A stretch of DNA of 64,000 bases from Zelopaecilomyces penicillatus (GCA_005765155.1 VCCP01000002.1:5828001-5892000), one strand, 5' to 3'; counted from the first letter of the stretch, positions 12,123 through 25,479 are shown. Translations and numbers: made by a program. The notes: generated by a model not told the origin, from the letters alone.

Positions 12123-14300
12123 TGCTGGACGCACGTTGCGGCTTCGGTGGGAAAGAGGCCGCGGCGAGAAAGGGAGGCTGGGCGGCGGAATGAGTGCCGC
12201 TAGCCACACACTGTGGGAGGACACAGGTTGTTCGGTACGTTCCATCCCACACACCCACTTTTGGAAGACTCATGCTGTCTAGACCATTGTATGGCAGAAC
12301 CTCGAGTCCGCCCATCACTTGGGTGGTGTCACCAGTGTGGTGCCTTGTGGGACCATGCCAGCCGGGGCCACACCTCGGTACATGCATAGCCTACTGTACA
12401 TAGCCGTTAATCTTACCGAAGCCTGAAGCGTTGAAGAGGGACACCAAATTCCCACAGCCTCCTTACCCCGCCAGGCAATTGTGTCCTAAGGCAGTTCAGG
12501 GAAACTTGTGCCTTGTCCGTTAGGCTACATCTGTTGAACAGAATGTTCTTCGACACTGCCACTTTGGCTTGATTTGCAGCCTCAGGCCAAAGGATGTAGT
12601 CACACTTTAGTCACACTGTCCCACTTCATCCAGAAATCAAGGTGTCATGGTTGGTCCTCTGATAACAGGAAGGACTTGCCAAATCTATTTCAGTTGTTCT
12701 TGATGGTCACGTGGATGGCGGGCAAATTCGCATATCAAGGTTCTGTAGGATCACCCGCCGCAAGCAAGTGAGAAAACAGCCTTACCATAATGGTCAATAT
12801 GTACAACAGAGCCGATCGCCATGAGACAGGCTTCTGCAACAACCACCATCGTGCGTCGATTGACAGTTCCGACATCCCAACAGCCCTATACAAAGCCTTA
12901 ACCCTGATGGAGGGTGCTTCCGAATCCGTTGGTGCCGTCCCTGTGCCTAGACATGGTATGGCCACGTGTATCTACTTCGGGCTTCAGACATTTGGCATGT
13001 GCACAACAATCGTTGCATTTTCACCTATCCAGCGGGCAGCACGTGGTTGCACACGCGCAAAGCTTCATCGCAGTTGACAATCACAGAAATGTTGCACACA
13101 GCGTCTGCTTTGCAAGGTGTAACACTCTATACCTGTGCTGGTACAATCACGAAAAAAACCTCTCTCCATACCAAGAGACTACAAAGCCCACCAAGTTGAC
13201 TTGTTGCCTAGCCTTGGTCCCCTTCCTGGCCTCTCTGGCGCCCAACGAGGCCCCGGAAATTGGCCATGATGCCTCGCCACCTTGGCTCCCTCTGGTGAAA
13301 TACTGTATGAAGCACCAACGATGTTCCCTTTCAACCAGTATCTTGTCAGGTGACATGGACGGATGCATTGCCGCCGTGCTGCTTGGCGCTGCTGTGTGTC
13401 ACACTTCTGAATGGTCGCAGCCTCAGCGGTTATGAGGAATGCGGCGGCCAACCACAGCTCTGAGTGGCAGCCATGGCCTGCTGCTGCATTGACTCCACCC
13501 CAATGAGGCGACTTCGCACTGGATGCAGCCCTGTGATTGGCCACCTTCCTCCACCAGCCCCTGTGATGTCGGCGCTTTGCTTCACCACCCCAGCCCTGAA
13601 ACGACGCCTGTCGACGGACTCCGAACCACAGAGCGCAGTGCTTCATGCGAGGAATTGCTTGTTTTGCCAGTGTTGGGTGCGACCCCCCCCCCCCGCCCTC
13701 TTCGTTTCTCTTTCTCTCTCATTTCCTACCGTTCAGGCGCCTGGTGTGCATTCTTTCTTGTTTGTCAAGCATATTCGCGATTCTTTTCGTTTATCTTCGT
13801 CGTTCTTTTCTCCCGGCCTGTAGATCTGGATTCTACCGCCGTTTCCTGGGTTGTGGCGATAGACTGGTCTATCAGCCAACCATTAATTCGCCCGCGATCC
13901 TCTTTTTTCCCCGTCCGATTGTCGTTCTCAGCCAAGCCCTGATCTGATCTTGGCTTGTCCCGCCTTGGCTTCAATTAATCGTACTCTGGAGCGAAGTACT
14001 CGTAAATCCATCATCATCATTGTCGCTGTCCCTGGGTGGATTGATGGAAAAGTGGTAGACGAGCTTGATAGTCGAACACGCAACAGAGACGCTGGTCGTC
14101 AAACGCATCGAATCTTCTCTTATTTTCATCGAGTTCCGACCAGAAATCAAGGGCTTGCCGAGGTGGAAAGACGACGATACTCTGGGGCTGGTTCCCCTCT
14201 TTACTTTCTTCGAGGCAGTTGAGCAGTTCGAAGTCCACGACGACCTTGCCAACTAGACTTGCTCTCACCGTTTTTATCCCTCCATCGATATTTCGTCAAG

Positions 14301-15166
14301 ATGCCCAACGGTGTTTTTCTCGCCACGGCTGCGGCCGCTTTTCTTTTCCTCGCATCCGGTGGCATCGAGTTGGGCTTCTCGTTGGTTGTCCAGAGCCAGA
14401 TGAACAGGGATCCGACAGATGGACGGGAGGCTGTACGGAATCTCCTGTACCAGCGGCTCCCTCTTACAGCCGGCATCGTCAACGGTGTTTTCATCATAAT
14501 TGCCTTCCTCTTCATGCTGCCCGGCCTCCTGATGCACACACGTCTCTGGATGAAGGTTGGTGGCTACGTGGTCACCTGCTGCGGCGTGTTCACTCTGTCT
14601 CTCGGTCTTTATATCTGGATTATGACGTTGCAAACTAAGGACACTTTTGCTCCGATCTATGCCAACCAGGATACAAGCGTTCAGGATCTGATGCAAACAT
14701 CGGTATGATAATGCCCTGATAATCCCTTGGATTACCTATGTACCCAAGGCGAAGGCGTGGGTAACGTTTACTGACTTGTTGAATAGTTTCAATGCTGTGG
14801 CTACCTTAACCACACTTCGCCTGCGTTCATCACCGACGCAACCTGTCCCAGTCCCGCAGCCGCTGCTCTCTCCCGAGGCTGCGCAACGTCCATATCTACT
14901 TTCTCCAACGTCCTCCTCGACACCATCTTTACAGCTCTTTTTGGCATGGTTGGTAAGTCTTTCAACGTTGCTCTTCTGGTTTCCCCATAACACATCCACG
15001 CATCCACATCAAGTGACGATTACACTGCTACTTTTGCTAACATCTCGTCTTTCTTGAAGCTGCCGATGCCGTTCTCGTGCTTTCCATCGCTTGTCTTCTC
15101 AAAGACCGCAAGGAGCGGGAACGATACCGCCTCATTGATGAGAAGAGCGGCTTCCGCCAAATCTGA
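14301..15166 (+). CDS. Fungal tetraspanin (Pls1/Tsp type)
   Basis: Four-pass membrane protein. Pls1-type fungal tetraspanins are needed for appressorium penetration or ascospore germination pores and act with the NADPH oxidase Nox2. Exons 14301-14702, 14787-14952 and 15060-15166 give 224 residues, close to the roughly 225 of Magnaporthe Pls1. Membrane segments lie near residues 5-28, 56-77, 85-108 and 178-198. The large extracellular loop carries the diagnostic CCG motif at residues 137-139, placed right after intron 1, plus Cys154 and Cys166, which makes four loop cysteines. Intron 2 has a textbook GCTAAC branch site. The start is the ATG giving a short MPNG N-terminus directly before TM1. 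Pls1 versus Tsp3 cannot be settled by eye; the length favours Pls1. Confidence 0.88.
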
Positions 15167-16011
15167 AATGCGCAAGCACATACGATAGAAGAACAAGGTG
15201 AAATGAGGACATCAAATTTAGATCAGATATTGGATTCGAGAGGGAAGATACATACTGTACAGGTACTTTGGTTAATGGGCCTTCTGGCCCTGTTTATTTA
15301 ATTTCTCATGCCGCAGAAGCGCTGCATTGCATATATATAGCGACAAAGGAGGAGTAAGGATTCTGCATGGATTTTTTTCTCATCCTGTTCTCTCACCCAA
15401 ATACTCGAAAGGAAGAGCTCCATGGCATTTTTAGGCCTTTATGACCAAAAGATTTGCCGACTATGCCAAAGGAAATATTTCATTGTAGTTTGACTGTTGA
15501 CCAAGTGACCTGGCCTTATTGCAACCTGAGAGGCGTCCAGGAGCATAATTCGAAGTTCATCGACGTTCAAAATACCGTAAATAGTCATTTAGGAGCCCAT
15601 TCGAAATATGCTCACCAAGTACAAATAGAAGCATTTTCAAACGGGACATCAAATCGAGACTCTGTGAAGGATATTGATTCATGTAGAGGAAAGGAAAAAA
15701 GTATATACGAAGTGTAACAATCCCGATCCAAGCTCTGTGTGTTAAAAGCCAGACATAGCGCATTACTGATCTCTTCAAGCCCACACCTTGTTTGTCCAAG
15801 AAAATTCAAAAGCAAAAGGCGGGATCTCAGGAGAGGATCCTCAATACTGCATTCCATCATCGCCCCAAAACGAAGAACAAAAAAATGCCAATGGTGTATT
15901 TCCTCTAGTACGCCTACATCGCCGCGCCTGGAAAACAAAATCGGACGGGAAACGCCTCCTACTCCCTTCTCCCACCTACCAAAAGAACGCGCAAGCTGTT
16001 TCATCTATTAC
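15167..16011. other. Convergent spacer, 3' regions of two genes
   Basis: Holds the 3' ends of the tetraspanin (+) and the NIPA-like gene (-). An open frame at about 15454-15717 has no recognisable features and is probably chance. Confidence 0.55.
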
Positions 16012-17681
16012 TCATACAGCCGAGTCCTCGGCCCGCCTCGTGGCCCCTCTGCTGCCACTGCCATCTTGGGATTCATTTCCACGATGGGGGTATAGAGGTG
16101 ATGGACAGTCTTCAATCACTGAGCCGCTAGATGTCGGACGTTTGTCCTTGCCTCTCAGCCAGCCGAGACTCAGAAAACTGCCGAGCGACTCCGAAACGGA
16201 AGAGTTCCTCTTCCCGAGGTTTCGACGTGCTACCAGCCCCGGAAAGCCGGTGCTCTTTCTCCTCTTGCGGTAAGGCCTGCGGGGCGTGGAATCGCTACTT
16301 ATGCCAGCATCTCCTACGAGAGTTGCTCCACTTACTACCCTTCTTGATGATGGTATTAATGGTGAGGTTTCTGATTGCCCTGGCAGAGTGCTTGAACGTC
16401 GTCGTCCAGTCGGTGTGGTAGGTTCGTCTTGATCCTGTAATTCTCCCCAAATTTCGGCTCTCTCGGCCCACCCCAGACTCTTTTTTCGCGTAGGGGTCAG
16501 GGGTGTGGTTTCTCCATTCCCTGTCGGAAACGTTTGGTACGATGTTGGGCTTTCATCACCGTCGAGTGCAGCTTCTGACCCTAGAAGTGATTCCTCTTCA
16601 CCCTCAGTGTCCTCTACAAGACCGAGGCCAGGAGCCAGTGACGATTGGCCAACTCCTGGAGTATGCTGCTCGTCGCTCAATCGCCATGACAAGGCCAAAA
16701 CTCCCGACAAGAGAATTCCAGTTCCGACGGTGATGAGAGCAGCGCGTAATGGTGAAATGAGCCCTGTCTGGTTAAAGTATATTAGGCCATCCAAAATGGC
16801 AATGATATTGTAAACGCAGAAAACAAGAGGATATAGGACTGAAGTAGAAACAAGCTTTAATCCCCGATGTAAATAATACAGCTGGCACAGGGCCAGAGTA
16901 ACAAGGGCTAGAACAATGGCCCAAGACTCCCAGTGAGCAAATTGATTTTTGCCTCCAATGGTTTTGATAAGAAGCTCGACAGAAGACTTTGCGAATAGCA
17001 GTGCGTGGGCTGATAGATCACCGCTGATGACGCCGTAGCTGATTCCACGAATTAGGCGGAAGCGTGCATTGTGCGAAAGGCTGGATACATGATTTGTGAC
17101 ATCAGTAACCACAGCAAGAGCGATGACGAATAGCGCCTGCAATGACATCCACACAATAAATGGCTTTCGAGCGAGAAGTTCCAGCAATTCGTCCAACTCG
17201 TGAGCAGGAGATGGAATGGCGCCGAAGACGGCAATCAGGATCGCGCCGCAGGTAACGAGCAATGTGCCACAGAAAGACCATCTTGTAAATGGCTCGCTCA
17301 GGATCAATGTCGCGCATATTGAGTTAAACACCAAGCCCGCTGCTTGGAGTGTGGAGAGGACTGGCAGCGGCAGCGTGGATATTTGGACCGAGGAGCCCAG
17401 GAGATTCGCTACAACAAACATGCCCATGCCAGCCTGCCATCTTCGTCTCCGATATGGTGGTCGACGAACATCATGGGGGCCCTTTTCGTCTTCGAGGATG
17501 TGGGATTTTCGCTGCAATGTCAGGCCAAGACTCTGAACACTAGTCGACAGCAGGCCCACAATGATCCCGAGCTGTTGTAAAGTAGACTGTGTCAGCGCAT
17601 GTACAATTCAGATACAGATTCCATATTTGCCAGACGTACAGCTATACTCCCTCCAGGGGAAATGTGACCTAGGAACGTCAT
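16012..17681 (-). CDS. NIPA-like (DUF803) magnesium transporter-type membrane protein
   Basis: Members of this DMT-superfamily group move Mg2+ in animals; fungal members sit in cellular membranes and are mostly untested. Two exons, 17681-17640 and 17571-16012, join in phase 0 to 533 residues. Exon 1 encodes only 14 residues (MTFLGH...), and exon 2 resumes with LGIIVGLLSTSVQSLGLTLQ, the start of TM1. About nine hydrophobic segments follow up to residue 315. They include the conserved VANLLGSSVQISTLPLPVL and TLQAAGLVFNSICA stretches, and the TSVLYPLVFCVYNI segment seen in NIPA proteins. The last 200 residues are a hydrophilic, Ser/Thr/Pro- and Arg-rich cytosolic tail, probably phosphorylated, typical of fungal members. 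It is divergent from the V-ATPase subunit E gene. Transport substrate is an inference. Confidence 0.9.
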
Positions 17682-18755
17682 TGTGCTGTCTCCAGAACTG
17701 AGGTCATCCCGCAAGCGGAGGTGAGGTCGGAATCGCTCGGTCGTCGCATAGGAACCAACGACACCGCCAAGTCGCTAAGAATACACCCCAGCCTAGGGCC
17801 GAGACCGAAGTCAAAGGAGCTGTCCTCAATGAGTCGCGGTTTTGTATCCGATAGGTGTGGCGTCTTCGATCGATGGCTTGAGGTCGTCGGTGAGAGGAGG
17901 GGCGAGGACGAGAGACAAGAGGCACTAGGAGAGGATTCTAGACGGACAAGCTAAGTATGTTGAGAGTGCCGACTGACACCCCTAGGATAAATGCGATGGG
18001 CGGCTTCTCCAAGACAGTCAGCCGTGCGCCGAGACTCGCAATGTGCAGTGCAGTGTGCCGGTTGTTGATAATGCAGAGCCACCTGACGGCATCAAACGGT
18101 ATGGAAATGCAACGCCGCGTGCAAGTTGAGTTATGAGGTGCATAGACAATGCACTGGGCGCTCAAGCAGTTTACATAACCTGCCAACCTGCCAGTCTGCC
18201 ATCCACTACTAGCTCTGGCACCAGAACCGCTCGCGACGGGTGTCGTCACATGAGGTCAGGTGATACTCGTCATCGACCGCTGTGAGTGGGCAGAATCCCT
18301 TGCAGAGCGGACAGCGCCAGCGGGGTTCTTTGAGGCCCTGAGCCGCCTTCTCTTCAGTAGGCGTCGGTTGTGCCAGCACCCACTGCACCCACTGTAAATG
18401 CATGCCCTGAGCTGGAATCCTGGGCTTGTGTATGGCGTTCGGCAGCACTATTATTCAGCCACTGTACACCACTGTACGTACTCTGGTCCAACCTGCAAGC
18501 TGCCGCTTGCTCCAAGCCTTGCGGAGCCTCCACCTGGAGATCTCACTCAACGACAGCTCGTCTTGACTCCAGCGTCAACAGCTACCATCTATCGCTCCAA
18601 ATCCTCCCCCATCATCCCTCAGCCGCAGTAACTAAGGGCAGCCTCTATTCCTTTTACTGCGACAAGAGGATTCAGGACATTGTTTCTCTATCCTTGTTCT
18701 TTGTCAACCGACCACCTCCACGTTTTAAGCATTCACCCCTCCGCGAGCCATCACG
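17682..18755. other. Divergent promoter region of NIPA-like and vma4 genes
   Basis: No coding exon is supported. It probably carries both promoters. The vma4-proximal part (18580-18750) is pyrimidine-rich, as is usual near fungal transcription starts. Confidence 0.55.
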
Positions 18756-19599
18756 ATGTCGCAGCACGCATTGTCCGACCAGCAGGTACGTCTTCCCTTG
18801 GGCTACCAGCAGTCCCCTTCCGCATCCCTAAGGCTTCAATCCGAGCTATGGCGCATCTAATCATGAAGTCTTAGGTCGACAATGAGCTCCGCAAGATGAC
18901 GGCGTTCATCAAGCAGGAAGCCATGGAGAAGGCTCGCGAGATCGAAATCAAGGCCAACGAGGAATTTGAGATCGAAAAGTCCAAGCTTGTCCGCCAGGAG
19001 ACCGATGCCATCGACAGCCAGTATGAAAAGAAGTTCAAGCAGGCCACCATGTCGCAGCAAATCACCCGTTCGACCGTCGCCAACAAGACGCGGCTCAAGG
19101 TCCTCTCGGCAAGACAGGTTCTGTTGGACGACATATATGAGAACGCTCAGAAGCAGCTGGCGGATGGTGCTAAAGATAAGGGCAAGTACCAAAAGACGCT
19201 CAAGGGGCTTCTCTTGCAGGGTTTCTATGCCATGAATGAGCCATCGTTGCAGGTTCGCGCCAGGAAGAAGGACTTCGACATCGTGAAGAAGGCAATCGAC
19301 GACGCTGTCAAGGAGTATAAGAAGGAGATCGGCAAGGATACATCGGCAAAGATTGATGAGGAGAACCCTTTGGGTGATGACATGTACGTTGTGATAGTGG
19401 TACCTTGTGGGCAATGCTGGTCGCTTTACTAACAATATTGGCTTTTAGATCGGGAGGCGTTGTCATCCTCAGCGACAGTGGCAAGATCGATATCGACAAC
19501 ACCTTTGAGGCTCGGCTACGACTTTTGCAGGAATCTGCCGCGCCAGCTGTACGAGAGACTCTGTTCGGAAAGAACCCTAACCGAAAATTCGTCGATTAG
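18756..19599 (+). CDS. vma4: V-type proton ATPase subunit E
   Basis: Peripheral-stalk subunit of the vacuolar H+-ATPase, which acidifies vacuoles, Golgi and endosomes. With subunit G it forms the stators linking V1 to Vo. Three exons, 18756-18785, 18875-19383 and 19449-19599, give 229 residues, the usual length (N. crassa about 230). Exon 1 encodes just ten residues (MSQHALSDQQ). Exon 2 carries the long N-terminal helix with VDNELRKMTAFIKQEAMEKA and repeated charged heptads, then RLKVLSARQVLLDDIYENA. Exon 3 begins SGGVVILSDSGKIDIDNT and EARLRLLQESAAPAVRETLF, the most conserved C-terminal block. Intron 1 has a CTAAT branch site. Nothing is odd except the tiny first exon. Confidence 0.95.
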
Positions 19600-19920
19600 A
19601 TTCATCACAACTATCTATACCTACTCATCGAGACATATGGAAGCCGGTCGACAGAGGGCAAGCCTGCGTCAATAACTGAGACATGCATTGTTCAACGATT
19701 CTGTGTTTGGTAGCTTAGAAGCTGTATCATAACTCATAAAACCCCCTATTTTTGCTTACAATGCCCACAATAGCCAAGAATATAACAATTCGCAAGTGAC
19801 ATGTCTTTTCCATCTCATTAACTTGAACTCCCCACGTCGAAGCCGTCCTTTCACCCTGAAGAAGTCTCCCACAACCCATCAATGAACGCCGAAATGTTTA
19901 GCTCAGATAAGAAGATGCCG
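19600..19920. other. Short convergent spacer
   Basis: 3' regions of vma4 (+) and the CANIN-like gene (-). No other feature was seen. Confidence 0.6.
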
Positions 19921-21853
19921 TCATTGATTGATACCGGAATTAGGTATCTTTTTGAAGAATTTCTTCATGTAATCTTGCTGTTTTGGTAAAAACGGATCAT
20001 CGGCTCCTGGTCCACCCAAGTCAAATACACTCTTCTTAGCCGGTCTCCGTGTTCGAACGGAATTCGAAAGACGTTGCTGCACCCATTCTACGACACTCTT
20101 TGCCTCTGTTCGCGCTATCTTCATCCCCGAATCGTTGATCTTTCTCCATATTCCCCTGAGTTTGGTTGCAAGCTCATCAACATCATCATTAAACCTCGTT
20201 TCGTCGTCTTTGCTATCAAATGCATTTACCGAGCCATCATCAACAGCAATGTCGAGCAAAATCATTGTCGATCTCAGCTCCGCAAAATCGGTGGTAGGCC
20301 TGATAAGGAACACTTCGTTGCCGAGACAGTTGATGATACCTCGTATAGTAACTACATGCTCAGGCGGGTTGCGACTGAGTTCAGGGTCATCGTATAGAAA
20401 TGTGATGGCCAATCTTCTTCTAAGGTCGTGTGTTCGTTCATCGCAAACGGGGAGGCAGAAGAGAGAATTGGCTCTGATGAATTGAGCCTTGATGTTTGCA
20501 TGTAATAGGGAGCATGTTTCAAGACACTGTTGTGGTGTTAACTATAATACAGCTGTACGGCACTTAATACCGATGTTGGAGGGGGAGATAACTTACAAAC
20601 GAGTTCCAGGATGATGAGGGGATTATCTCGGTAAGGCGGCGAATAGCGCCCTCATACGCAGTCAGGATGTCGATGTTATACAGTGATAGTCTATCCATGG
20701 AAAGCTTCAAACAGGCTTGAGCTGCATATATAACCGAAGCGATAGATAGATGTCGTGCCACTTCACCTACTAGGTTTAGAAATGACACTAGGCAAGACCA
20801 GTCGCGAGCTTCATAGGGGTCAGAGCTAATTTTCTGTACGTTCAACTCAGAACTCCAGTCCTTGAGTTCCTGCTTCGCTCCTAGGCGGATGAGAAGTTCT
20901 TCCAGTTTCTGGGGTGAAAGTAGACGTTCAACTTGATCAGGGCAGTTGCGAACTAAGCTGCAGTATTCTTGACGCATGAGGCTTGAGTTCTGAATGCACA
21001 ACTCGTCGAGTATCCATTCAAAAAGGGTATCTGGCATGCTTCCGCTCATGCTCAGAATGGTCTGTGGCAATCCAGATACAAGATGTTGCTCTCTGGCTGC
21101 TACAGTTGCACGGGTCAATAGCCTCCACGGCGATTTGTTGTCTAGCTTGGGCGCTGGCATAGGGTTAGGTGATTTATATGCCTCGTCGAAGAAGCAGTAT
21201 CGGGTATGGGACTGGCCCGGCTCGGCTCTCTGTACAGCTCGAAGAACTTTATGAGCATCATGGCCTCCCTTTTCATTAACAGCATCCGTCAAACCAGTTG
21301 CCTCCAGCAAACCAGCTTTGGAAATCCCATGGCCCTTTCTGGCTGATTCGGTCATTGCTTTTACCTTCAACGAGCTCGCCAAGGTGGCTTCGTCTTGTCT
21401 CGCATCACTGGTTAGTGCTGCTAGATCGAACTTGTGTTTTGGTATGAGTGTCAATGGTGATGAGCAGAACTCAACGGCAGTTCTCTTTGACCGTGGTGTA
21501 GCATAAGGGTTTCGTGATGGTGTGGCTACTACGGTTGGACGCGCTCGTCCAAGTATAGCGGACAGGTCCTCAAGGGAGTCGTCTGAGAAGCCACCATCGC
21601 TGCCACTTCCATCTTCATCGTCAGACGCTCCGATTTCCAGCTTGTGGTGCCTGGGGGTTGAGGGAGTTTTCTGGACAGGGGGTGATGAAGGTAGCTGTGG
21701 AGATGGAGATCTCGGCTGTGAGATCTGTGGAGGTGTTTGAGTTGATGGCAGGGGCTGTGACGCCTTGGAAGGTTGCTGTGATACAGGCTTGAAAAAGGAT
21801 AGGATGTTTGCCTTGCCTTCCTGTGAAGCATCGGTCTTGCGAGGTGGAGCCAT
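19921..21853 (-). CDS. Probable CANIN-domain / Nse6-like SMC5-6 loading factor
   Basis: Two exons, 21853-20597 and 20526-19921, give 620 residues. The N-terminal third is disordered and rich in Ser, Pro and Gln, with an acidic patch (ASDDEDGSGSDGG). Near its start a KANILSFFKP stretch (residues 14-23) resembles a PCNA-interacting peptide with Lys in place of the leading Gln. The rest is helical, with MPDTLFEWILDELCIQNSS-type segments like the CANIN (FAM178/SLF2) fold. In vertebrates and yeasts that family pairs with SLF1/Nse5 to load SMC5-6 at damaged DNA. A nuclear DNA-repair or replication role is therefore inferred, not seen. The start is the first ATG that gives a compact disordered head; longer readings need a TTG start. 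The intron is 70 bp with a GTAAGT donor. It is divergent from the flippase gene across 4.8 kb. Confidence 0.62.
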
Positions 21854-24800
21854 GGTCTCAACTTTCAAGCAGAGTGGATGAAAAAAGACAATTCCCCTGT
21901 GGTTTCTATTGACTTCTATGAGAGAAAGCCACAACGTGTAGATGTCACCACGAGCATATTAGAACATCAGTATCTAAGGGAGTAGCATATGTACCAATGC
22001 GCCTAACCTAGAATGATACGGAGTACGTTTGCGGAAATCCTGCGTTTTAGCTTGCCCTTTATCGCGATGACAGTCACGCGATTAGCGCGCGACAAAGCCA
22101 TGAGGTTGGTGCTTACCTCTCCTACGCCACAGCATTATCTGCACAGCCATCTCTAGAAGACAAAGATGCACCAGCCACAGAACGATCCCCACACAGGGTG
22201 ACTCAGCACAGTGCCCGTCCACTCTTCAAGTCTGATGCAAGCGCGTAGAAATCTTCCAATTGGTTAGTCGATCATGGAAGAAGATCTACATTCCAATCCG
22301 GCATGTAGTATCGTTTGCAGAGTTAGCTCTGACCATCCCAAATGCACCGCAAAGATCGGCTGACACACAAAATACAACGCTACGCCTGGCATCCATATTG
22401 CAAGGCCGAGACGCTAATGGGGAAAAAGGGGGTGTGTCAATGGCATTAACAGGTGCCACAGCCTGCGCTTGGATCTTCACACTGCACGCAATGGAATCCC
22501 CCCGCCTCAATGTCAATCTCGAAGCTTTTGCATAGTTGAGAGAAAGTGGGATGAACACGATTCACTACCATCCGTGATTTTCGTTGGAAGACGCTTGGTC
22601 ACAAGGCTTCAAACTTACTCGTGAGCTTGGAGGAACCTTTTCCCAGCGGAGTAGCTCCCATCTTATTTCGGCTATGCTTAAGCGGCTCCTCCGACCCCGT
22701 TGTTCTAGAAAGAAAGGGTCCAAAAGCGGAGATTTCGGAGGAAATGGCGTGAGAGTTTTGCCAACGGAGCATACGTAACCTGCCCGTCGTACGTATGTAT
22801 ACGAGTAGGCAATATAACTTACTACTGGTGGTTGAATCTCTTGAATTGACGTCAAGCTGCTGGGTTAAGGAGAACAAAAAGACCACGGCCTACCCTAGTA
22901 ATGTGTGGATAAGATCCATAAATGCGTATCTCCCCGATAGGCATGTGAATTAGCCATGACGCGAACTAGACGGTGGTACTGGGTCATGATCAATACGAGT
23001 CTTTTTCCCTCTCGAGCGACAACAGAATCACACCATCCCTTATGTGAGTAAATACGAAGAATGAGACTTTCAGATGGATCTGTGGGGTTGCTATCTAGAA
23101 TCGTACACTCACGTGTGGTGACTGAAGGAACACCATCCGTGCAAGGGAGTGTTTGATGTACCTACATCTACCATTCCCATGTACTTCACTGATGTGCTTC
23201 ATCATTGATCCGTTGTAGCCAGCTCAAATCAGGAAAGCAAATAGCTGGCCCTTTGACACCACATGAGGTTGTCCAAGGTTGACTGTTTCTCGAATGACGG
23301 TCAAGAAGACTGATTTACTTGATTCGGCCTCACCGTTCAGACAGCTTAATTGCGGACGCGATACCTCGTCGTCTCCTGCAAAAACAACCCCGGTCAAGGC
23401 GTTAACTCCAGAATTAGGTATGTGGGACTCAGATGCGGCCCCTGCAGATGCCCCCCCTCCGCCGCCTCTTGGCTCGCATGGTCCAATTTCCAATCTCGAC
23501 CCGATATTTATCGTTCAGGAGGGAGGAGGGAGTTCAGCAGCAAGTTTCTCTCCTTGGTTCGCCTGCACCGCGCCGCCGCCCCCCCTCCCGCCAAAAATCT
23601 ACAAAATAGCCAAATGTCGTTTGATAGCACTTGCCGGCGTAAAGGCAGAGATGGGGGTTGTAGTAATGCATATGCACGCCCGGACCTGGGAAGCCTAGGT
23701 CTACGTACGTGTACAGGTAGACGTTGACAAAGATGGCCGAAAGGGGACTTGGTGGTGGTGGTTCCAACGCGCATGAACAATTACGGTACTCAACTTGCAG
23801 AACCTGGTTGCAGTTATGTCTCTATGGACCCTCCGTGGATGAGTGTGGCTTTGCGTCTGCTGCGTTGCTGTAGCATAGTCGTGAATGTCTACCTAAGGTA
23901 TGCAGGTAGGTAGGGAGAGTGAAAGAGCTCATATTACCTACCACATTCAACTCGTGGGATGGGTCCAAGACATCTGTTGGTGCCAACGAGGTAATTTGTC
24001 GCGAAGATCGATACTTTTATGTTCTGTACGTAGTATGAAAGATTGTGTCTGTATGTATGCAATCCTTTTGTTCTTTGGCATGTGTACCGAAGCTTTCGTG
24101 GCTTATTGATGCAGGTAGCCGGTGTCGTTGAGCGCACATGGGATCTTAATTTGGCATGCCACGCCCTACCATGTTGTTTTTAAGGTTTTTGGGTTAACCA
24201 TGGTTCAATCTCATCTCACACCTGTTATTATCCGTCGAATCAGCAGCATCATCCTTCTGATTTGGATCCGTCCCGGTACAACTGGCAATTACGGCAGCTC
24301 TGAGGCGAAGAAAAAGGCTACCCTGTAATGACTGACCTGTTATGTGGTAGTCTGGGGAAACAGGCGATCCATCTCACCCTGGCTCTCATGGTGCGTAGCT
24401 CAATGGCAGGCTACCCAACCCCTGGAACTACCTGTCTCAAAGCAAGACTGTTAGTCAGATGAGCGAAGTGGTATTATCCGATGAGTCTGATTCAAGCCAG
24501 AGTTGTCTAGACCCAAACTGTGCAGGACCAGCCCCCTTACTATTTCTCACGAGAAAAGTCCGTCCGTAATTATCTGATGAATGTTTCCGGAATTTCATCG
24601 AGCAGCATCCCCAACGCCAGATCTCCCAGCCGCCACAGCCTGCTGTCCCGTGTCCATGTTGTCTTTGTCCTTTGGGCCCCCGCAGCATGTGCATAGGACC
24701 GAGCTCTCATCTCTGCGACTCGAGGAGTGAGAGCCACGTTGTCTCGAGACGGATGGATGAGCGTCTTAATTACTAGGATCAAGCCAGGCAACAGCATGGC

Positions 24801-25479
24801 AAGACTGGCGGCAGCTCCCCTAGGTTTATTCCGTGAGGATATATCCGAGTAGCCGGCCTCCTATCAGGCAACTATTATGGCATGTCCAGGGTATCCATAT
24901 TGCCTGAGCGAACAGACTGGATTTAATATTGAAATGCAATACGAGTTCCCTTCCATTAACGATGGCACTGAACACCGAGGAACGCCTACAAGGCCTAGCA
25001 AACGCCCTAGTTCAGCGCAAGGCAGGCTGTGGCGCTCTCATTGGCCAACTGCGACGTGGCTCCATTGACAGGCAGCCTGTCGAAGCCCCTGTTCCTAAAT
25101 TTGGTTGGTGAACTTGTGCACAGCCAGTGCAATATCTACCCTTGACACACCAAGTACCAGCCAGCTGTGCTGTACCTGGCCAGCCTGGCCATTCACGACG
25201 CGAAGAAAGTACGGAGTACCTACTCTAGCATGTTACAGGGCTGCCAAGTCCCAATATTCAGCGTTAGAGTCAGAGGCGGAATCAGGGGCTATTACGAGTG
25301 CCTGGAGACGACTTAGCATGCAATTCTGGCTGGCACAATGTGTTCTTTTTGGCATGGAGCCCGTGTATAATACTTAGCGAGTGATTAGGTACTTGGGAGA
25401 AGGGGAGTTGGGAATCACCACTCCAAGGCGGTCAGCGGCCAAGTGTATCGCGGCTGAATAATAAGCTGTGTAAGGTAGG

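Larger units (their letters stand above)
8837..14300. other. Long divergent intergenic region between mcm1 and the tetraspanin gene
   Basis: About 5.4 kb with no supported coding exon. It contains an 11-bp tandem repeat (9135-9165), a pyrimidine-rich tract near 9735-9770, the word TACGGAGTAC at 12075-12084 and a pentanucleotide repeat at 12097-12122. A CT-rich stretch near 13690-13840 probably belongs to the tetraspanin promoter or leader. A spacer this long suits a highly regulated developmental gene (inference). Confidence 0.55.

Noticed and set aside
9400..13950. Numerous 60-170 codon frames on both strands in the mcm1-tetraspanin spacer
   Set aside because: They show no domains, overlap each other on both strands and lack consistent splice partners.
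15454..15717. An 87-codon plus-strand frame after the tetraspanin gene
   Set aside because: It has no recognisable motif, overlaps an equally long antisense frame and lies in a 3' flank between convergent genes.
23279..23698. A 139-codon Pro-rich plus-strand frame
   Set aside because: Composition is driven by C-rich stretches, overlapping frames exist on both strands, and no start or intron signals support it.
24385..24440. A tRNA-like stretch with an A-box-like TAGCTCAATGG
   Set aside because: No B box, no acceptor-stem pairing and no anticodon arm could be found downstream.
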